DNA of 64,000 nt from assembly GCF_024756275.1 (NCBI RefSeq), contig NZ_JANUGQ010000002.1:186001-250000 (forward strand), written 5' to 3'. A program made the position numbers and the translations under genes. The stretch comes from Streptomyces pyxinae. GTDB taxonomy: Bacteria; Actinomycetota; Actinomycetes; Streptomycetales; Streptomycetaceae. Under the pieces are notes generated by a model that saw nothing but the letters and a program-made list of their open reading frames with translations, did no database searches and was not told the DNA's origin. Shown here in pieces: positions 1 to 28,083 of the stretch (position 1 is its first letter; each line of letters opens with the position of its first letter).

Positions 1-3000
1 TTCCCGGCCCAGCGGCGCCCTGGTCGCCTTCAACCACCTGGGCCGGTTCACCGCCGCCGCCCCGGACGGCCCCTGGGGCCCGGCCCCCGAGTCCGACGCC
101 GTGTACACCGGTCCGCTGCCGGTGCTGCTCGACGGCCATCTCCTCGATGTGCACGCCGCCACCCTGGACGGCCCGGACGGACCGGTGATGACCGTCCGCT
201 GGACCTACGCCGCCGATGTGCTGACCCATGACGAAGTGGCCGGGTTCGCCCGCCGGTTCACCGAGGCGCTCACCGAACTGGCCGAGCGCCGTGACGAACC
301 GGGCTTCGCCGGACACAGCCCGGGCGACTTCCCGGTCCGGCTCACCGAACCGGAGCTGGCCGAACTGGAGTCGGCCCACCCGGAGCTGGACGGGGTGCTG
401 CCGCTCTCCCCGCTCCAGGAGGGACTGGCGTACCACGCCCTGACGGCGGGTGAGGACCTCGATGTCTACACGGTCCAGCTCGAACTGGAGCTGCGCGGCC
501 CGCTGGACGCCGGGCGGCTCCGCCGGGCCGTCGCTGCCGTGCTCGCCCGCCACGCCAATCTGCGGGCCGGTTTCCGCCAGCTCGGCACCGGGCGGCTGGT
601 CCAGTTCACCGTCGCCGGTGCCCCCGCGCCCTGGGCCGAGCACGACTGCCGGAACGACCCGGGAGAGGCCGCCCGGATGGCCGCCCGGGACCGGACCCGG
701 CGCTTCGACCCGGACCGCCCGCCGCTGCTCCGCTTCACCCTGCTGCGGATCGCGGACGACCGCCGCCGGCTGCTCTTCACCAGCCACCATCTGCTGCTCG
801 ACGGCTGGTCGGCCCCGCTGCTGCTGACCGATCTCCTCGACACCTACGCGGGCCGCCGCCCGGCCGCCCGCCGCCCCTACGCCGACTATCTGGACTGGCT
901 CACCACCCGGGACCGCCCGGCCGCCGAGGCCGCCTGGCGCGGGGCGCTGGCCGGGATCACCGAACCCACCCTGGTGGCGGCCGGTTCCGACGCCGCGGGA
1001 CCGGTGGTGCCCGAGGAGACCGAGACGGTGCTGGGCCCGGAGCGCACCGCCGCGCTGGAGACGTACGCCAGGAGCGCCGGAACCACCCTCAACACCCTGC
1101 TCCAGACCGGCTGGGGCCTGGTGCTGGCCCACCTCACCGGCCAGGACGACGTGGTCTTCGGCGCCGCCGTCTCCGGCCGCCCCGCCGAACTCGACGGGGT
1201 GGGGGGCATGGTGGGCCTCTTCGTCAACACCGTCCCGGTCCGGGTACGGCTCCGCCCGGCCGCCACCCTGGACACCGCCGTGCGCGAGCTGCACCGCCGG
1301 ACCACCGGCCTGCTCGACCACCAGCATCTCGGACTGGCCGCCGTCCAGCGGGCGGTGGGGCTCCCGGCGCTCTTCGACACCCTCACCGTCTTCGAGAACT
1401 ACCCCTTCGACGAGGCCGCGCTCGCCGCCAGCGAGGACGCCGCCGGGCTGGAGGTACACGGAGTCGGCGGCCGGGACGCCACCCACTACCCGCTCACTCT
1501 CGCCGCGACCCTCCGGGACGGCCGGCTGCGGCTGGTGCTCAAATACCGGCCGGACGCGTACGACGCCGAGGGCGCCCGGCACCTCCTCGGGCTGCTCGAC
1601 CGGGCCCTGGACGGCCTGGCCCGCCAGCCGGAACTGCCGACCGGGCGACTGATGCCGGCACCCCCTCCGGGTGTCCCGGCGCAGCACCCGTGGACGCGGG
1701 TCCCGGCGGGCGAGCGGACCGGCCCGGCCGGACTCGCGGCGGCCGTCGCGGAAGTCGCCTCGGCCCGCCCGGACGCCCCGGCCATTCGTCCCCTGGACGG
1801 CGCCCCGGTGGTGTCGTACGGACAACTCGTCACCCGGGCCGCCCGGTTCGCGGACCGGTTGCGGGCCGCCGGAGCAGGGCCGGAGGCCGTGGTCGCCGTG
1901 CTGCTGCCGCGCTCCACCGACCTGGTGGTCAGCGAGCTGGCCGCCGTCTGGGCGGGTGCCGCCGTGCTGCCGCTCCACCCCGAGTGGCCGGCCGCCCGGA
2001 TCCGTACCGTCCTCGCCGCCGCCGCGCCCGTCGCCCTGATCTGCCCGCCCGGCACCGAGACCCCCGCCGGCCTCACCGTGCTCCACCCCGATCCCGGTCC
2101 GGGCGGGGCACCGGAACCGGCGCGGGGCGACACGGTGGCGGACGCCGCCTGCCCGCCCCCCGTCGAGGTCTCCGCCGCCCAACTGGCCTACGTCATGTAC
2201 ACCTCGGGCTCCACCGGGATGCCCAAGGGCGTCGCCGTACCGCACGGCGCGGTGCTGGCGCTCGCCGCCGACTCCCGGTTCACCGGGCCCGCCTACCGCT
2301 CCACCCTGGTGCACTCCCCGCACTCCTTCGACGCGGCCACCCATGAGATCTGGGGCACCCTGCTGCGCGGCGGGGAACTGGTGCTCGTCCCGGACGCCCC
2401 GCTCGACCCGCTCCGCTGGCGGGAGTCGCTGACCGGGGAGGGCGCGGAACCGGTCGGCTCCGCCTGGTTCACCGCCGGACTGTTCGCCCTGCTCGCCCAG
2501 GAGGCACCGGAGACCTTCCGGGCGCTGACCGAGGTGTGGACCGGCGGTGACGTGGTCTCCCCGGCGGCGGTCACGGCCGCCCTGGCCGCCGCCCCCGGGC
2601 TGCGGATCACCAACGGCTACGGGCCCACCGAGACCACCACCTTCGCCACCGCCCACCCGTACGACCCGGCGACCGCCGTGCCCGGCGAGCCGCTGCCGAT
2701 CGGCCGGCCGCTGGACGCCACCACCGTCCGGGTGCTGGACTCCGCACTCCGCCCGGTGCCTGCCGGAGCGCGTGGCGAGCTGTATCTCGGCGGCGCGGGT
2801 CTTGCCCGGGGCTATCTGGGCGACCCGGCCCGTACCGCCGAGCGGTTCGTGCCCGACCCGTACGGCCCGCCGGGCAGCAGGGTCTACCGCACCGGTGACC
2901 TGGTACGGCTCCGCCCGGACGGCGCGCTGGACTTCCTGGGCCGCGCCGACGACCAGGTGAAGCTGCGCGGCCACCGGGTGGAGCCCGGCGAGACCGAGGC

Positions 3001-6000
3001 GGCCCTCGCCGGGCTGCCCGGGGTCGCCCGCGCCGCCGTCGCCGTACGCCCCGAACTGCCCGGCGGACCGGCTCTGGTCGGCTATGCCGTGCCCGAGCGG
3101 GGCCGGGTGCTCGACCCGGAGACGCTGCGCGCCGCGCTGGCCGGCGCCCTGCCCGCCGCCCAGGTGCCGGTGGCCGTCGTGGTGCTGGCGGAACTGCCGC
3201 TCACCGAGAACGGCAAGACCGACCGGGCCGCCCTGCCGCTCCCCGCCAGGACCGGGCGGGCCACGGCCCCCGGGGCACCGCTCAATGAGCGCCAGGAACT
3301 GGTGCGGCGAACATTCGCGGAGGTGCTGGAGGAGCCCGGCTTCGGGCCGTACGACGACTTCTTCGCGCACGGCGGGCACTCGCTGGCCGCCATGCGGCTG
3401 GCCGGCCGGCTGCGCTCGGCGCTCGGCGCCGCGGTGACGGTGGGCGACCTCTTCACCGCCCGCACCCCCGCCGCCACCGAGGCGCTGCTGCGGCCCGCCC
3501 GGGCCCTGAGCCCGGTGCCGGAGCGGCCCGCCCGGCCGCCGCTCTCCCCGGCGCAGCGGCGGCTCTGGTTCCTCGACCGGCTCACCGGCGAGACCTCGGC
3601 CGTGTACCACGTACCGCTCGCCCTGCGGTTCCCCGGCCGGCTGGACACGGCGGCGCTCCGGCTCGCCCTCGGGGACCTGGTGGCCCGGCACGAGCCGCTG
3701 CGCACGGTCTTCCCGGAGGCGGAGTCCCCCCGGGCACCGGAGTCTCCGGGCACCCCGGCGGTCCCGGTCTCCCAGGGGCCGCCGGCGGCCCCGGACTCCG
3801 GAGAAGCAGCCCAGGAGCCTCCGGCGGCCCCGGACGGCCCGGCTGTCCAGGGGGCCCCGGGTGACCCGGCTTCCCAGCAGCCTCCGGCGGCGCCGGGCTC
3901 CCCGGGCGTCCCGGGTTTCCGGAGGCCCCCGGGCCTCCCGGCCGCCCAGGAGCCTCCGGCGGCCCCGGACGGTGACGACCTCGCCGTCCAGCGGATCCTG
4001 GACCCCGCCGAGGCCCACGTCCCCTTCCTGGTGGACGAGTCACCCGGCGCCGGGACCCCGGAGGCGCTGGCGGCCGGCGCGGCCGTCCCCTTCGACCTCG
4101 CCCGGGACCTGCCGATCCGCGCCGCCGTCCACCGGGGCCCGGACGGGGACACCCTGCTGCTGGTGGTGCACCACATCGCCTTCGACGAGTGGTCCACCGG
4201 GCCGCTCCTCGCCGATCTCACCACCGCCTACGCGGCCCGGCTGCGGGGCGCCGCCCCCGACTGGGCACCGCTGCCGCTCCAGTACGCCGACCACACACTC
4301 CGGCAACGCGCCGCGCTCGGCTCGGCCGGGGACCCGCACAGCCGCCTCGGCCGGCAGCTCGCCCACTGGCGGGAGCGGCTCGCCGGAGCGCCCGCCGAAC
4401 TGCCGCTGCCGCTGGACCGGCCGCGCGCCTCCGGCACCGGACACGACGGGGCGGTGGTCGAGTTCACCGTGCCCGCGGAGACCGCCGCCGGGCTGCGCGA
4501 CCTCGCCGCCCGGACCGGCGCCACCCCGTTCATGGTCGCCCACGCGGCACTCGCCGCCCTGCTCCACGGCCTCGGCTGCGGTACGGACCTCCCGGTCGGC
4601 ACCCTGGCCGCCGGCCGCGACGAGGCCGAACTCCACGGCCTGGTCGGCTTCTTCGTCAACACCCTGGTGCTGCGCGCCGACGCGGCCGGCGACCCGACCC
4701 CGGAGGAGCTGGTCCGGCGGTGCCGGGCCACCGTGCTGGAGGCGCTGGACCACGCCGACCTGCCGTTCGAGCAGCTGGTGGACCTGGTGGAGGTGGACCG
4801 GTCGCTGGAACGCCACCCGCTCTTCCAGGTGATGCTCAACCACCAGACCCGGGTCGCGCGCGGCCCGGTCCTCGGAGAGCTCACCGGAGAGCCGGTGCCC
4901 GTCTCCACCGGCACCGCGAAGTTCGACCTCACCTTCACCCTGGTCTCCGACCCCGGCGAGCAGGGCGCCATCGGCGGCGGCATCACCTACCGCACCGGGC
5001 TCTTCGACGCCGCCACCGCCGAACGGCTGGCCGGCTGGTATCTGCGGGTGCTGGACGCCTTCGCCCGCCGCCCGGAGACCCCGGTCAGCCGGCTGCGGCT
5101 GCTCACCGGGGACGAGGAGCGCCGGGTGCTGACCGACTGGAACAACGCCGAGGAGCCGGTGGCGGCGGCCGAGTCCCTGCCGCGCCGGTTCCTGGCGCGG
5201 GCCGAGCGGGACCCGGACGCCCCGGCGGTCCTGGCCGGTGACGAGACCCTGAGCTACGGCCGACTGCTGGACCGGGTACGGGCGCTGGCCGCCCGGCTGA
5301 CGGCGGCCGGGGTGCGCCCCGGTGAGCCGGTCGCCGTGCTGCTGCCCCGCTCGGCCGCCCTGGTCACCGCCGCGCTCGCCGTGCTCCACGCGGGCGGCGC
5401 CTACCTGCCGCTGGACCCGGCCCACCCGGGGCAGCGGCTCGCCGGAATGCTGGCCGACAACCCGCCGCGGCTGCTGCTCACCGACGAGGCGGGCCGCGCG
5501 CTTCTCCCGGCCGACCCGCCCTGCCCGGTACTGGACCCCGGGCCGGGACCCGGACCGGCCGTCGTATCGTCCGTGTCCGCCGCCGGCTTCACCGCTCCGG
5601 TCCACCCCGAGCAGCCTGCGTACGTACTGCACACCTCCGGCTCCACCGGCCGCCCCAAGGCCGTGGTGGTCTCCCACCGGGCCCTGGCCAACCGGCTCGG
5701 CTGGACCCAGCGCCGCTATCCGCTCGCTCCCGGTGACCGGATGCTCTGCAAGGCCGCGCCCGGGTTCGACGTGTCGGTGTGGGAGATCCTGGGCCCGCTG
5801 CTCGCCGGGGCGACCGTGGTGGTGGCCGGGCCCGACGACCACCGTGACCCGGCGGCGCTCGCCCGGCTGATCCGCGAACACCGGGTGCACACCGTGCACT
5901 TCGTGCCCTCGATGCTCGCGCTCTTCGCCGCCGAACCCGAGGCGGCCCACTGCACCACCCTCCGCCAGGTGTTCAGCGGTGGCGAACCGCTCACCGACGC

Positions 6001-8505
6001 CCTGGTGCGCCGCTGCGCCGCCGCCTTCCCGGCCCCGGTGATCAACCAGTACGGCCCCACCGAGGCGGCCATCGACGTCACCGCCCGGCCCGCCGTCCCC
6101 GGCGAGCGGGACCGGGTGCCCCTGGGCGCTCCCGGCGCGGGCACCCGGGCCCATGTGCTGGACCAGGCGCTGCGCCCGATGCCGCCCGGGGTCACCGGTG
6201 AGCTGTATCTCGCCGGGGAGCAGCTCGCCCTCGGCTATCTGGGCGCCCCGGCCCGTACCGCCGAGCGGTTCACCGCCGATCCGTTCGGCCCGCCCGGCAC
6301 CCGGATGTACCGCACCGGGGACCTGGCCCGCTGGACCGGTGACGGCGAGCTGGAGTACCTGGGCCGCACCGACGAGCAGGCCAAGCTCGGCGGCGTACGG
6401 ATCGAACCCGCCGAGGTGCGGGCCGCGTTGCTGTCCCACCCGGCCGTCCGGGACGCCGCCGTGCTGGTCCGGGAGGACACCCCGGGCGCGCCCCGGCTGG
6501 TCGGCTACGCGGCGACGGGCCGGGCGCCCGCCCCCGCGGCCGGGACCGGGCCAGGTCCTGTGCCCGATTCCGCCCCCGTACCCGATGCCGCACCCGGTCC
6601 CGCCGCCGCCGTACCGAGCGCGGACGAACTGCTGGCGCACGCCGCGCGGTTGCTTCCGCCCGCGATGGTGCCGGCCGAGGTGCTGGTGCTGGAACGGCTG
6701 CCGCTCACCGCCTCCGGCAAACTGGACCGGGCCGCGCTGCCGGCCCCGGCCGTCCGGGCGCCCGGTGGGGCGGAGGAGGTCCCGCTCGACGCCACCGAGC
6801 GGATCCTCGCGGAGCTGATGGCCGAGCAGTTGCGGCTGCCCTCGGTCGGCCGCCACGACAGCTTCTTCCGGCTGGGCGGCGACAGCATCGCCTCGATCGT
6901 CCTGGTCGGCGCGGCCCGCCGGCGCGGTCTGGTGCTCGGCCCCCGGGACGTCTTCGAGCAGCGCACGGTGGCCGGTCTGGCCGCCGTCGCCCGGCGGGCG
7001 GAGAGCGTACCCGCCGTCCACGACCCCGGCACCGGGCGGGCCCCGCTCACCCCGGTGGCGCACGCCATGCTGGAACGCGGCGGCGACCACCGGAGGTTCG
7101 GCCAGTCGCTGCTGGTCACCACCCCGCCGGGGCTCACCCATGAGCGGCTGCGCGCCGCCGTCACCGCCCTGGTCGGACACCACCCGGTGCTGGCCGCCCG
7201 GCTGGAGTCCGGACCGGGCGCGCCCGAGCTGGTGGTGCCCGAGGACCCGGGGGCCGCCGGGGAGGCCGTACGGCGGGTCGCGGTGACCGGCGGCGACCGG
7301 GAGCTGAGGGTGGCGGTGACCGAGGAGTCCGGCACCGCCCTCGGTGAACTGGACCCGGCGGCCGGGGAGATGCTCCGGCTGGTCTGGTTCGACCGGGGCC
7401 CGGGCCGCGCCGGCCGGCTGCTGCTGCTCGCCCACCATCTGGTGGTGGACGCCGTCTCCTGGCGGGTGCTCCTCCCGGACCTGGCCCAGCTCTGCGAGGA
7501 CCCGGCGGTGCCACCGCCCCCGGTGGAGGTCCCGTACCGCACCTGGGCCCGCGCCCTCGCCCGTACCGCCGCCGACCGGACCCCCGAACTGCCGTACTGG
7601 CGGGAGGTGCTGGCCGGTGGCGACGGCCCGGTGGCCGCGCCCGGCGCGGCCCTGAACACCCCGGGCACCCCGGACACCGTACGGATCCACACCTCGTCGG
7701 TGGAGGCCGGACTGACGGCGGCGGTGCTGGACGAGGTCACCGGCGCCTTCCACTGCGCCGACCAGGACGTGCTGCTCACCGCCCTCGTGCTGGCCCACGC
7801 CCGGCTGCACGGCACCGGAGAGCTGCTGCTGCGGCTGGAGGGCCACGGCCGGGACAGCCGCCCGGCCGGGACCGGGGAGCCCGCCCGGACGATCGGCTGG
7901 CTCACCACGCTCCACCCCTTCCGGGCCCGGCTGGACGGGGCGGACCCGGCCACCGCCGCCGAGGACCCGGAGCAGGCCGCCCGCGTCCTCAAGCACCTCA
8001 AGGAACAGCTGCGGGCGGTACCCGACCACGGCACCGGCTACGGTCAACTCCGCTATCTGCACCCGGAGTCGGCCGCCGAGCTGGCGGCCGGGCCGCGTCC
8101 GCTGACCGGCTTCAACTACTTCGGCCGGGTCGATGTCGCCACCGGCCCTGACGGCGCCGGCAACGCCCAGGAGCCCGACGGCCCGGAGCGGCACTGGGCT
8201 CCGGCCCCGGAGTCGTCCGCCCTCCGCCGGGAGCCCGCCGCCCTCGGCGCGGACACCGTGGTGGACCTGGACATCACGGCACTGCGGCGCCCCACCGGCA
8301 CCGAGCTGTCCGTCCTCTGGCACCACGCCGGCCGGCCGGCCGACGGCGGACGGATCGCGGAGCTCGACCACTGGTGGCACACCGCCCTGCACACCCTGGT
8401 GACCGCCGCCCGCACCGAGGCGGGCGGCCACACCCCCTCCGACCTCGGCCTGGCGACGCTGAGCCAGGACGAGATCGACGAGTTCGAAGACGAGTGGAGG
8501 AATTC

Positions 8506-8509
<4 letters not shown>
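1..8509 (+). CDS. Non-ribosomal peptide synthetase, 3' part: (E)-C-A-T-C-A-T-E
   Basis: The 5' end lies outside the window; the first complete codon is base 2. The protein opens in the tail of an epimerization (E) domain (FNHLGRF, the E7-type motif). Next come a C domain (HHLLLDGW near 785-810), A ([10 protein letters not shown] near 2200), T (GGHSL near 3375), C (HHIAFDEW near 4170), A ([10 protein letters not shown] near 5635), T (LGGDSI near 6875) and E ([11 protein letters not shown] near 7435). My hand alignment to PheA gives code DAHWWGGTF for the first A domain, nearest to Val-type DAFWxGGTF codes but uncertain. The second gives DVWHFGQID, Ser-like with changes. T-domain motifs agree with the order: GGHSL before C, GGDSI before E. 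The acidic C-terminus after E (about the last 18 residues) is a plausible donor docking segment for the next NRPS. An 85-residue Pro/Ala-rich insert interrupts the second C domain (3721-3972). Confidence 0.95.
3721..3972 (+). repeat. Pro/Ala/Gly repeat insert inside a condensation domain
   Basis: An in-frame low-complexity stretch of about 85 codons between the LRTVFPE segment and the VQRILDP segment of the second C domain, where most C domains have only a few residues. The motif cctccggcggccccgga recurs with small changes near 3777, 3815, 3876 and 3949, so it looks like an expanded minisatellite. It should form a disordered surface loop; any effect on catalysis is unknown. Confidence 0.8.
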
Positions 8510-24852
<16,343 letters not shown>

Positions 24853-24859
24853 CGGGCGT

Positions 24860-24890
24860 CCCGGGGGCGGTGGCCGCCACCGCCCCCGGG
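24860..24890. terminator. Hairpin terminator between the convergent NRPS and binding-protein genes
   Basis: A 31-bp near-perfect inverted repeat eight bases past the NRPS stop: arm cccgggggcggtggc, one base, then its reverse complement. Its symmetry and position between two converging genes fit a bidirectional factor-independent or stem-only terminator, common in Streptomyces. No U-tract follows. Confidence 0.75.
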
Positions 24891-25107
24891 GGGGCGCCCG
24901 GGCCCGCGCACGCCGGAGCCCGGGCCGCCCGCGCCGCCCGTCGGAACCCCGGGGCCGCGCGCGAAACGCCGGGAGGGGGCGGCGCCGGGTGCGCCGCCCC
25001 CTCCCGGTGGAGATCCCTCGCCGGGCCGGAGCTTCTTCGATCCCGCTGGGACCGGAGCGGAATCACCGTGGAGCCGCGGCGGGACCGGAGCGGGACGAGA
25101 GCGGGGG

Positions 25108-26109
25108 TCAGAGCTTCTTCAGCATGCCCTCGATCTCGTCCACCGCGCCGACGGCGAAGGTGTAGTTCGCCATCAGGAAGTGCTTGGACGGGAACGCCCG
25201 GCCCGCCTTGACCGCCGGGACGTTCTTCCAGAGCTTGTTGTCCAGCAGCTGCTGGGTGGTCGGGGTCGGCTTGCCGTCGTACTGCACCGAGTAGATGAGG
25301 ACGTCGCAGTCCTTGAGGACGTCCATCTCCTCGTAGCTCTTCGGCACGAACCCGGCCTCCTGGGGGCCGAGTCCGGCGCCCAGCTTCAGCCCGACGTCCC
25401 GCATCACGGTGGCCAGCGGGGAGCCCAGGAAGAACTTGCCGCCGGGGCCGCCGCTGAGCGGGGCCCAGGTGGTGGTGGCGATCTGCTTGGCGTACGCGGT
25501 CCTCACCTCGGACAGCCGCTTCTCGTAGGCCGCCTTCTTGTCCTTGAGCCTGTCCTCCCGGCCCACCGCGGTGGCGAGTTTGGCGATCTGCTGGTGCCAG
25601 AGCGAGCCGCTGGTGTGCCAGTCGTAGTACGCCACCGGGGCGATGGTCTTCAGCGGCGCCGACTTCTCCTTGTAGAACTGATCGATGATCAGGTCCGGCT
25701 TGAGCGCCGCGACGGCCTGGGAGTTGGGCGAACCCGAGGCGCCGATGGTGGCGACGCCCTTGAGCTGGTCGTACTGCTCCCTGGGCAGGATCTGGGCGTT
25801 GGCCGCGCCGTCCGGCACCCCGACCGGCACCAGGCCCAGGTCCAGGAGCATCAGGGCGTCGTAGTTCTCCAGCACCACGACCCGCTCGGCCTTCGCGGGC
25901 ACCCGCACGGCGCCGTTGTCGGTCCGGACGGTGCGGGTGCCGCCGTCACCGCCGGCCGAACCGCCGCCGCTCTTCGGGCTCTCGTCCTCCGACTCGCTCA
26001 CTCCGCAGGCCGTGAGGCCGGAGAGGCTCAAAGCCGTCGCCGTGGCCGTCAGTCCGCCCAGGAACCTTCTGCGGTCCAGGTGACCGAAAACCGCACGTGA
26101 ACGCGTCAT
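25108..26109 (-). CDS. Iron-siderophore ABC transporter substrate-binding lipoprotein
   Basis: A 333-residue FecB/FepB-type (TroA superfamily) binding protein. The N-terminus has a twin-arginine signal (DRRRFLGG, about residues 12-19) and a lipobox ending LTAC, so it should be exported by Tat and lipid-anchored outside the membrane. After a Ser/Gly linker the mature part shows the RVVVLENYDALMLLDLG region and a KPDLII strand, typical of the ferric-siderophore family. It captures a ferri-siderophore and would pass it to a FecCD-type permease, which is not in this window. It diverges from the flavoprotein gene, with an iron box between them, so repression by iron through a DmdR1/IdeR-like protein is likely. 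The substrate is inferred from context to be the neighbouring NRPS product. Confidence 0.92.
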   Translation of the reverse strand: MTRSRAVFGHLDRRRFLGGLTATATALSLSGLTACGVSESEDESPKSGGGSAGGDGGTRTVRTDNGAVRVPAKAERVVVLENYDALMLLDLGLVPVGVPDGAANAQILPREQYDQLKGVATIGASGSPNSQAVAALKPDLIIDQFYKEKSAPLKTIAPVAYYDWHTSGSLWHQQIAKLATAVGREDRLKDKKAAYEKRLSEVRTAYAKQIATTTWAPLSGGPGGKFFLGSPLATVMRDVGLKLGAGLGPQEAGFVPKSYEEMDVLKDCDVLIYSVQYDGKPTPTTQQLLDNKLWKNVPAVKAGRAFPSKHFLMANYTFAVGAVDEIEGMLKKL

Positions 26110-26170
26110 TTACCGCTTCCTCCGTCGATCTGCGCAAGAGCTCGTCCGGCCACGCGCCGCGCGGCCGAAA

Positions 26171-26190
26171 GTAAGGTTTGCCTAACCTAC
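26171..26190. promoter_or_regulatory. Iron box (DmdR1/IdeR operator)
   Basis: The segment taaggtttgcctaacctac (26172-26190) matches the IdeR/DmdR consensus ttaggttagsctaacctaa at 16 of 19 positions by my count, including both AGGTT/AACCT half-sites. It lies between the divergent binding-protein and siderophore-interacting-protein starts, so one bound dimer pair could repress both under iron sufficiency. Confidence 0.88.
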
Positions 26191-26249
26191 CGCTTCAGAG
26201 CAAGATCTAGGGGGGTAATTCACTTCTGGATCAGAGGAGATGGCGCATC

Positions 26250-27047
26250 ATGAGCACGGCGACAACCGACGGGCACCGGGTCCGCCGGCCCGGGCGCATC
26301 CATGTGACCACCGTGCGCGGAACCCGGCGGATCACCCCGCGCATGGTCCGGATCACCTTCGGCGGCCCCGACCTGGCCGGCTTCCGGAGCAACGGCACCG
26401 ACCAGCATGTCGCCTTCTACTTCTATCCGCCGGACGTGACACTGCCCCGGCCCTTCACCTCCGAGGCCGCCCGCGCCCTGTTGCCGGCCGTCCAGCCCCG
26501 GCTGCGCCGTTACACCATCCGCGGTCACCGGCCCGAACTCGCGGAGGTGGACATGGACTTCGTGTTGCACGGGCCCGACCAGCTGGCCTCCGGCTGGGCC
26601 GAGACCGCCGCCCCCGGCGACGAGGCCATCTGGTTCGGCCCCAGCCCCGGCTACCCGCTGGACGCCCCCGGCGACTGGACCCTGCTGCTCGGGGACGAGA
26701 CCGCGCTCCCCGCCATCGGCGCCATCCTGGAGCAACTCCCGCCCGGCCACCGGGTGCTGGCCGCCGTCGAGGTCGCCGACGCGGCCGAGGAGCAACCGCT
26801 CACCACCCGCGCCGACGCCACCGTCAGCTGGCTGCACCGCGCCGGCCGGCCGCACGGTGAGCCGCTGTGCGCGTACGCCATCGGGCTCGCCCTGCCACCC
26901 GGACGCGGCCGGATCTGGGGCGGCGCCGAGCGCGGCACCGTACGGACCATCCGCCGCCACCTCGTCCACGGCCTCGGTGTCGACCGGGCCGACACCCACC
27001 TCACCGCCTACTGGACCAGGGGCGAGACCCAGGACAGCGAGGTCTGA
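26250..27047 (+). CDS. Siderophore-interacting protein, FAD/NAD(P)H ferric reductase (ViuB/SIP family)
   Basis: A 265-residue cytoplasmic flavoprotein. It has the FAD-binding beta-barrel signature RRYTIR, a GDETALPAI nucleotide-binding strand-turn, and the C-terminal WGGAERGTVRTIRRHL helix typical of SIP proteins. The family reduces Fe(III) in imported siderophores so iron can be released. ATG 26250 was chosen because a GAGGAGA ribosome site lies about ten bases upstream. The iron box sits 60 bp upstream. It starts a run with the hydrolase (7-bp gap) and two ABC genes; in mycobacterial IrtA a SIP domain is fused to the ABC subunit, and here it is a separate gene in the same operon. Confidence 0.93.
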   Translation: MSTATTDGHRVRRPGRIHVTTVRGTRRITPRMVRITFGGPDLAGFRSNGTDQHVAFYFYPPDVTLPRPFTSEAARALLPAVQPRLRRYTIRGHRPELAEVDMDFVLHGPDQLASGWAETAAPGDEAIWFGPSPGYPLDAPGDWTLLLGDETALPAIGAILEQLPPGHRVLAAVEVADAAEEQPLTTRADATVSWLHRAGRPHGEPLCAYAIGLALPPGRGRIWGGAERGTVRTIRRHLVHGLGVDRADTHLTAYWTRGETQDSEV

Positions 27048-27054
27048 TCCCCCC

Positions 27055-28083
27055 ATGCCCCACGCACACCTCAACGGCGGAACCGTCGTCTACGACGACA
27101 CTCCCGCCGCCTCCGGTGACGGCGCGCCCGTCCTGCTCATCAACGGAATCGGCGGCGGACGCCGGGTCTGGGAACTCCACCAGACGCCCGCGCTCGTCCG
27201 GGCCGGACACCGGGTCGTCGCCCCCGACAACCGGGGCATCATCCCGGACGCCCACGCCCCCGAGGACGTCACCCTGGAGGGGATGGCCGCCGACGCCGCC
27301 GCGCTCATCGAGCACCTGGACCTCGGACCCTGCCGGGTGGTCGGCTTCTCCATGGGCGTCAATGTCGTGGCCGAACTGCTGCTGAAGCGGCCCGAACTGG
27401 TCCATCAGGCAGTGCTGATGGCCGGCCGCGCCACCCCCCGGCGGTTCTCCGACGCCATCCTGCGCGCCGCCCGCGACCTCCACGACGGCGGCGCCGCCGT
27501 GCCCGGCTCCCACCACGCGGTGTTCTCGGCGCTCACCTATCTGTCGCCGCACACCCTCCGCGACGAACGGGTGGTACGGGACTGGCTGGAGGTGTTCGAG
27601 TACGCGCCGCCGCTCTCCGGACCCGGCATCCGCGCCCAGTACGCGGTGCTGGACCGGCTGCGCCCGCTCGACGACTACCGGTCCATCACCACCCCGCTGC
27701 TCTGCCTCGGCTTCAGCGACGACGTGGTGGTGCCGGCCGAGGCCACCGAGGAGATCGCCCGCACCGTCCCCGGCGCCCGCTACCGCACCGTCGAACGCTG
27801 CGGCCACTACGGCTTCCTGGAGCGGCCCGCCGAGGTCAACGCCGCCCTGCTCGACTTCTTCGCCGAAGGCCGGGGGGACACCGGCGCCGCCGGGACCGCC
27901 GGAACCCCGGGGGCCGCCGCTGCCGGAGTACCCGGGACCGCCGGAACCCCGGGGGCCGCCGCTGCCGGTACGGCCACCGACAGCACCGGAGCCTCCGGCG
28001 CGGCCGCCGCTGCCGGCTCCGCCACCGGCGGCGCTCCCGGTTCCGGAGCCGCCGCCCGTACCGCCGGAGGGGAGCGCGGATGA
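27055..28083 (+). CDS. Alpha/beta hydrolase, possible NRPS-release or siderophore esterase
   Basis: A 342-residue alpha/beta-hydrolase fold protein with nucleophile elbow GFSMG (Ser99), an acid in FSDDVV (Asp222/223) and His251 in CGHYG. An oxyanion-type NGIGGG loop lies near residue 25. The last 70 or so residues are Ala/Gly/Pro/Thr-rich and include a 42-bp tandem duplication. It sits in the iron-uptake operon directly after the SIP gene and overlaps the next ABC gene by ATGA. As the NRPS lacks a thioesterase, this protein could release the peptide in trans, as proposed for CchJ in coelichelin; alternatively it hydrolyses the imported siderophore. Sequence alone does not decide. Confidence 0.85.
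   Translation: MPHAHLNGGTVVYDDTPAASGDGAPVLLINGIGGGRRVWELHQTPALVRAGHRVVAPDNRGIIPDAHAPEDVTLEGMAADAAALIEHLDLGPCRVVGFSMGVNVVAELLLKRPELVHQAVLMAGRATPRRFSDAILRAARDLHDGGAAVPGSHHAVFSALTYLSPHTLRDERVVRDWLEVFEYAPPLSGPGIRAQYAVLDRLRPLDDYRSITTPLLCLGFSDDVVVPAEATEEIARTVPGARYRTVERCGHYGFLERPAEVNAALLDFFAEGRGDTGAAGTAGTPGAAAAGVPGTAGTPGAAAAGTATDSTGASGAAAAAGSATGGAPGSGAAARTAGGERG
27892..27969 (+). repeat. 42-bp tandem duplication in the hydrolase C-terminal tail
   Basis: Two nearly identical copies, starting at 27892 and 27934, encode the 14-residue unit GTAGTPGAAAAGVP (second copy slightly changed). It is in frame and lies in a disordered tail beyond the catalytic domain. Confidence 0.8.
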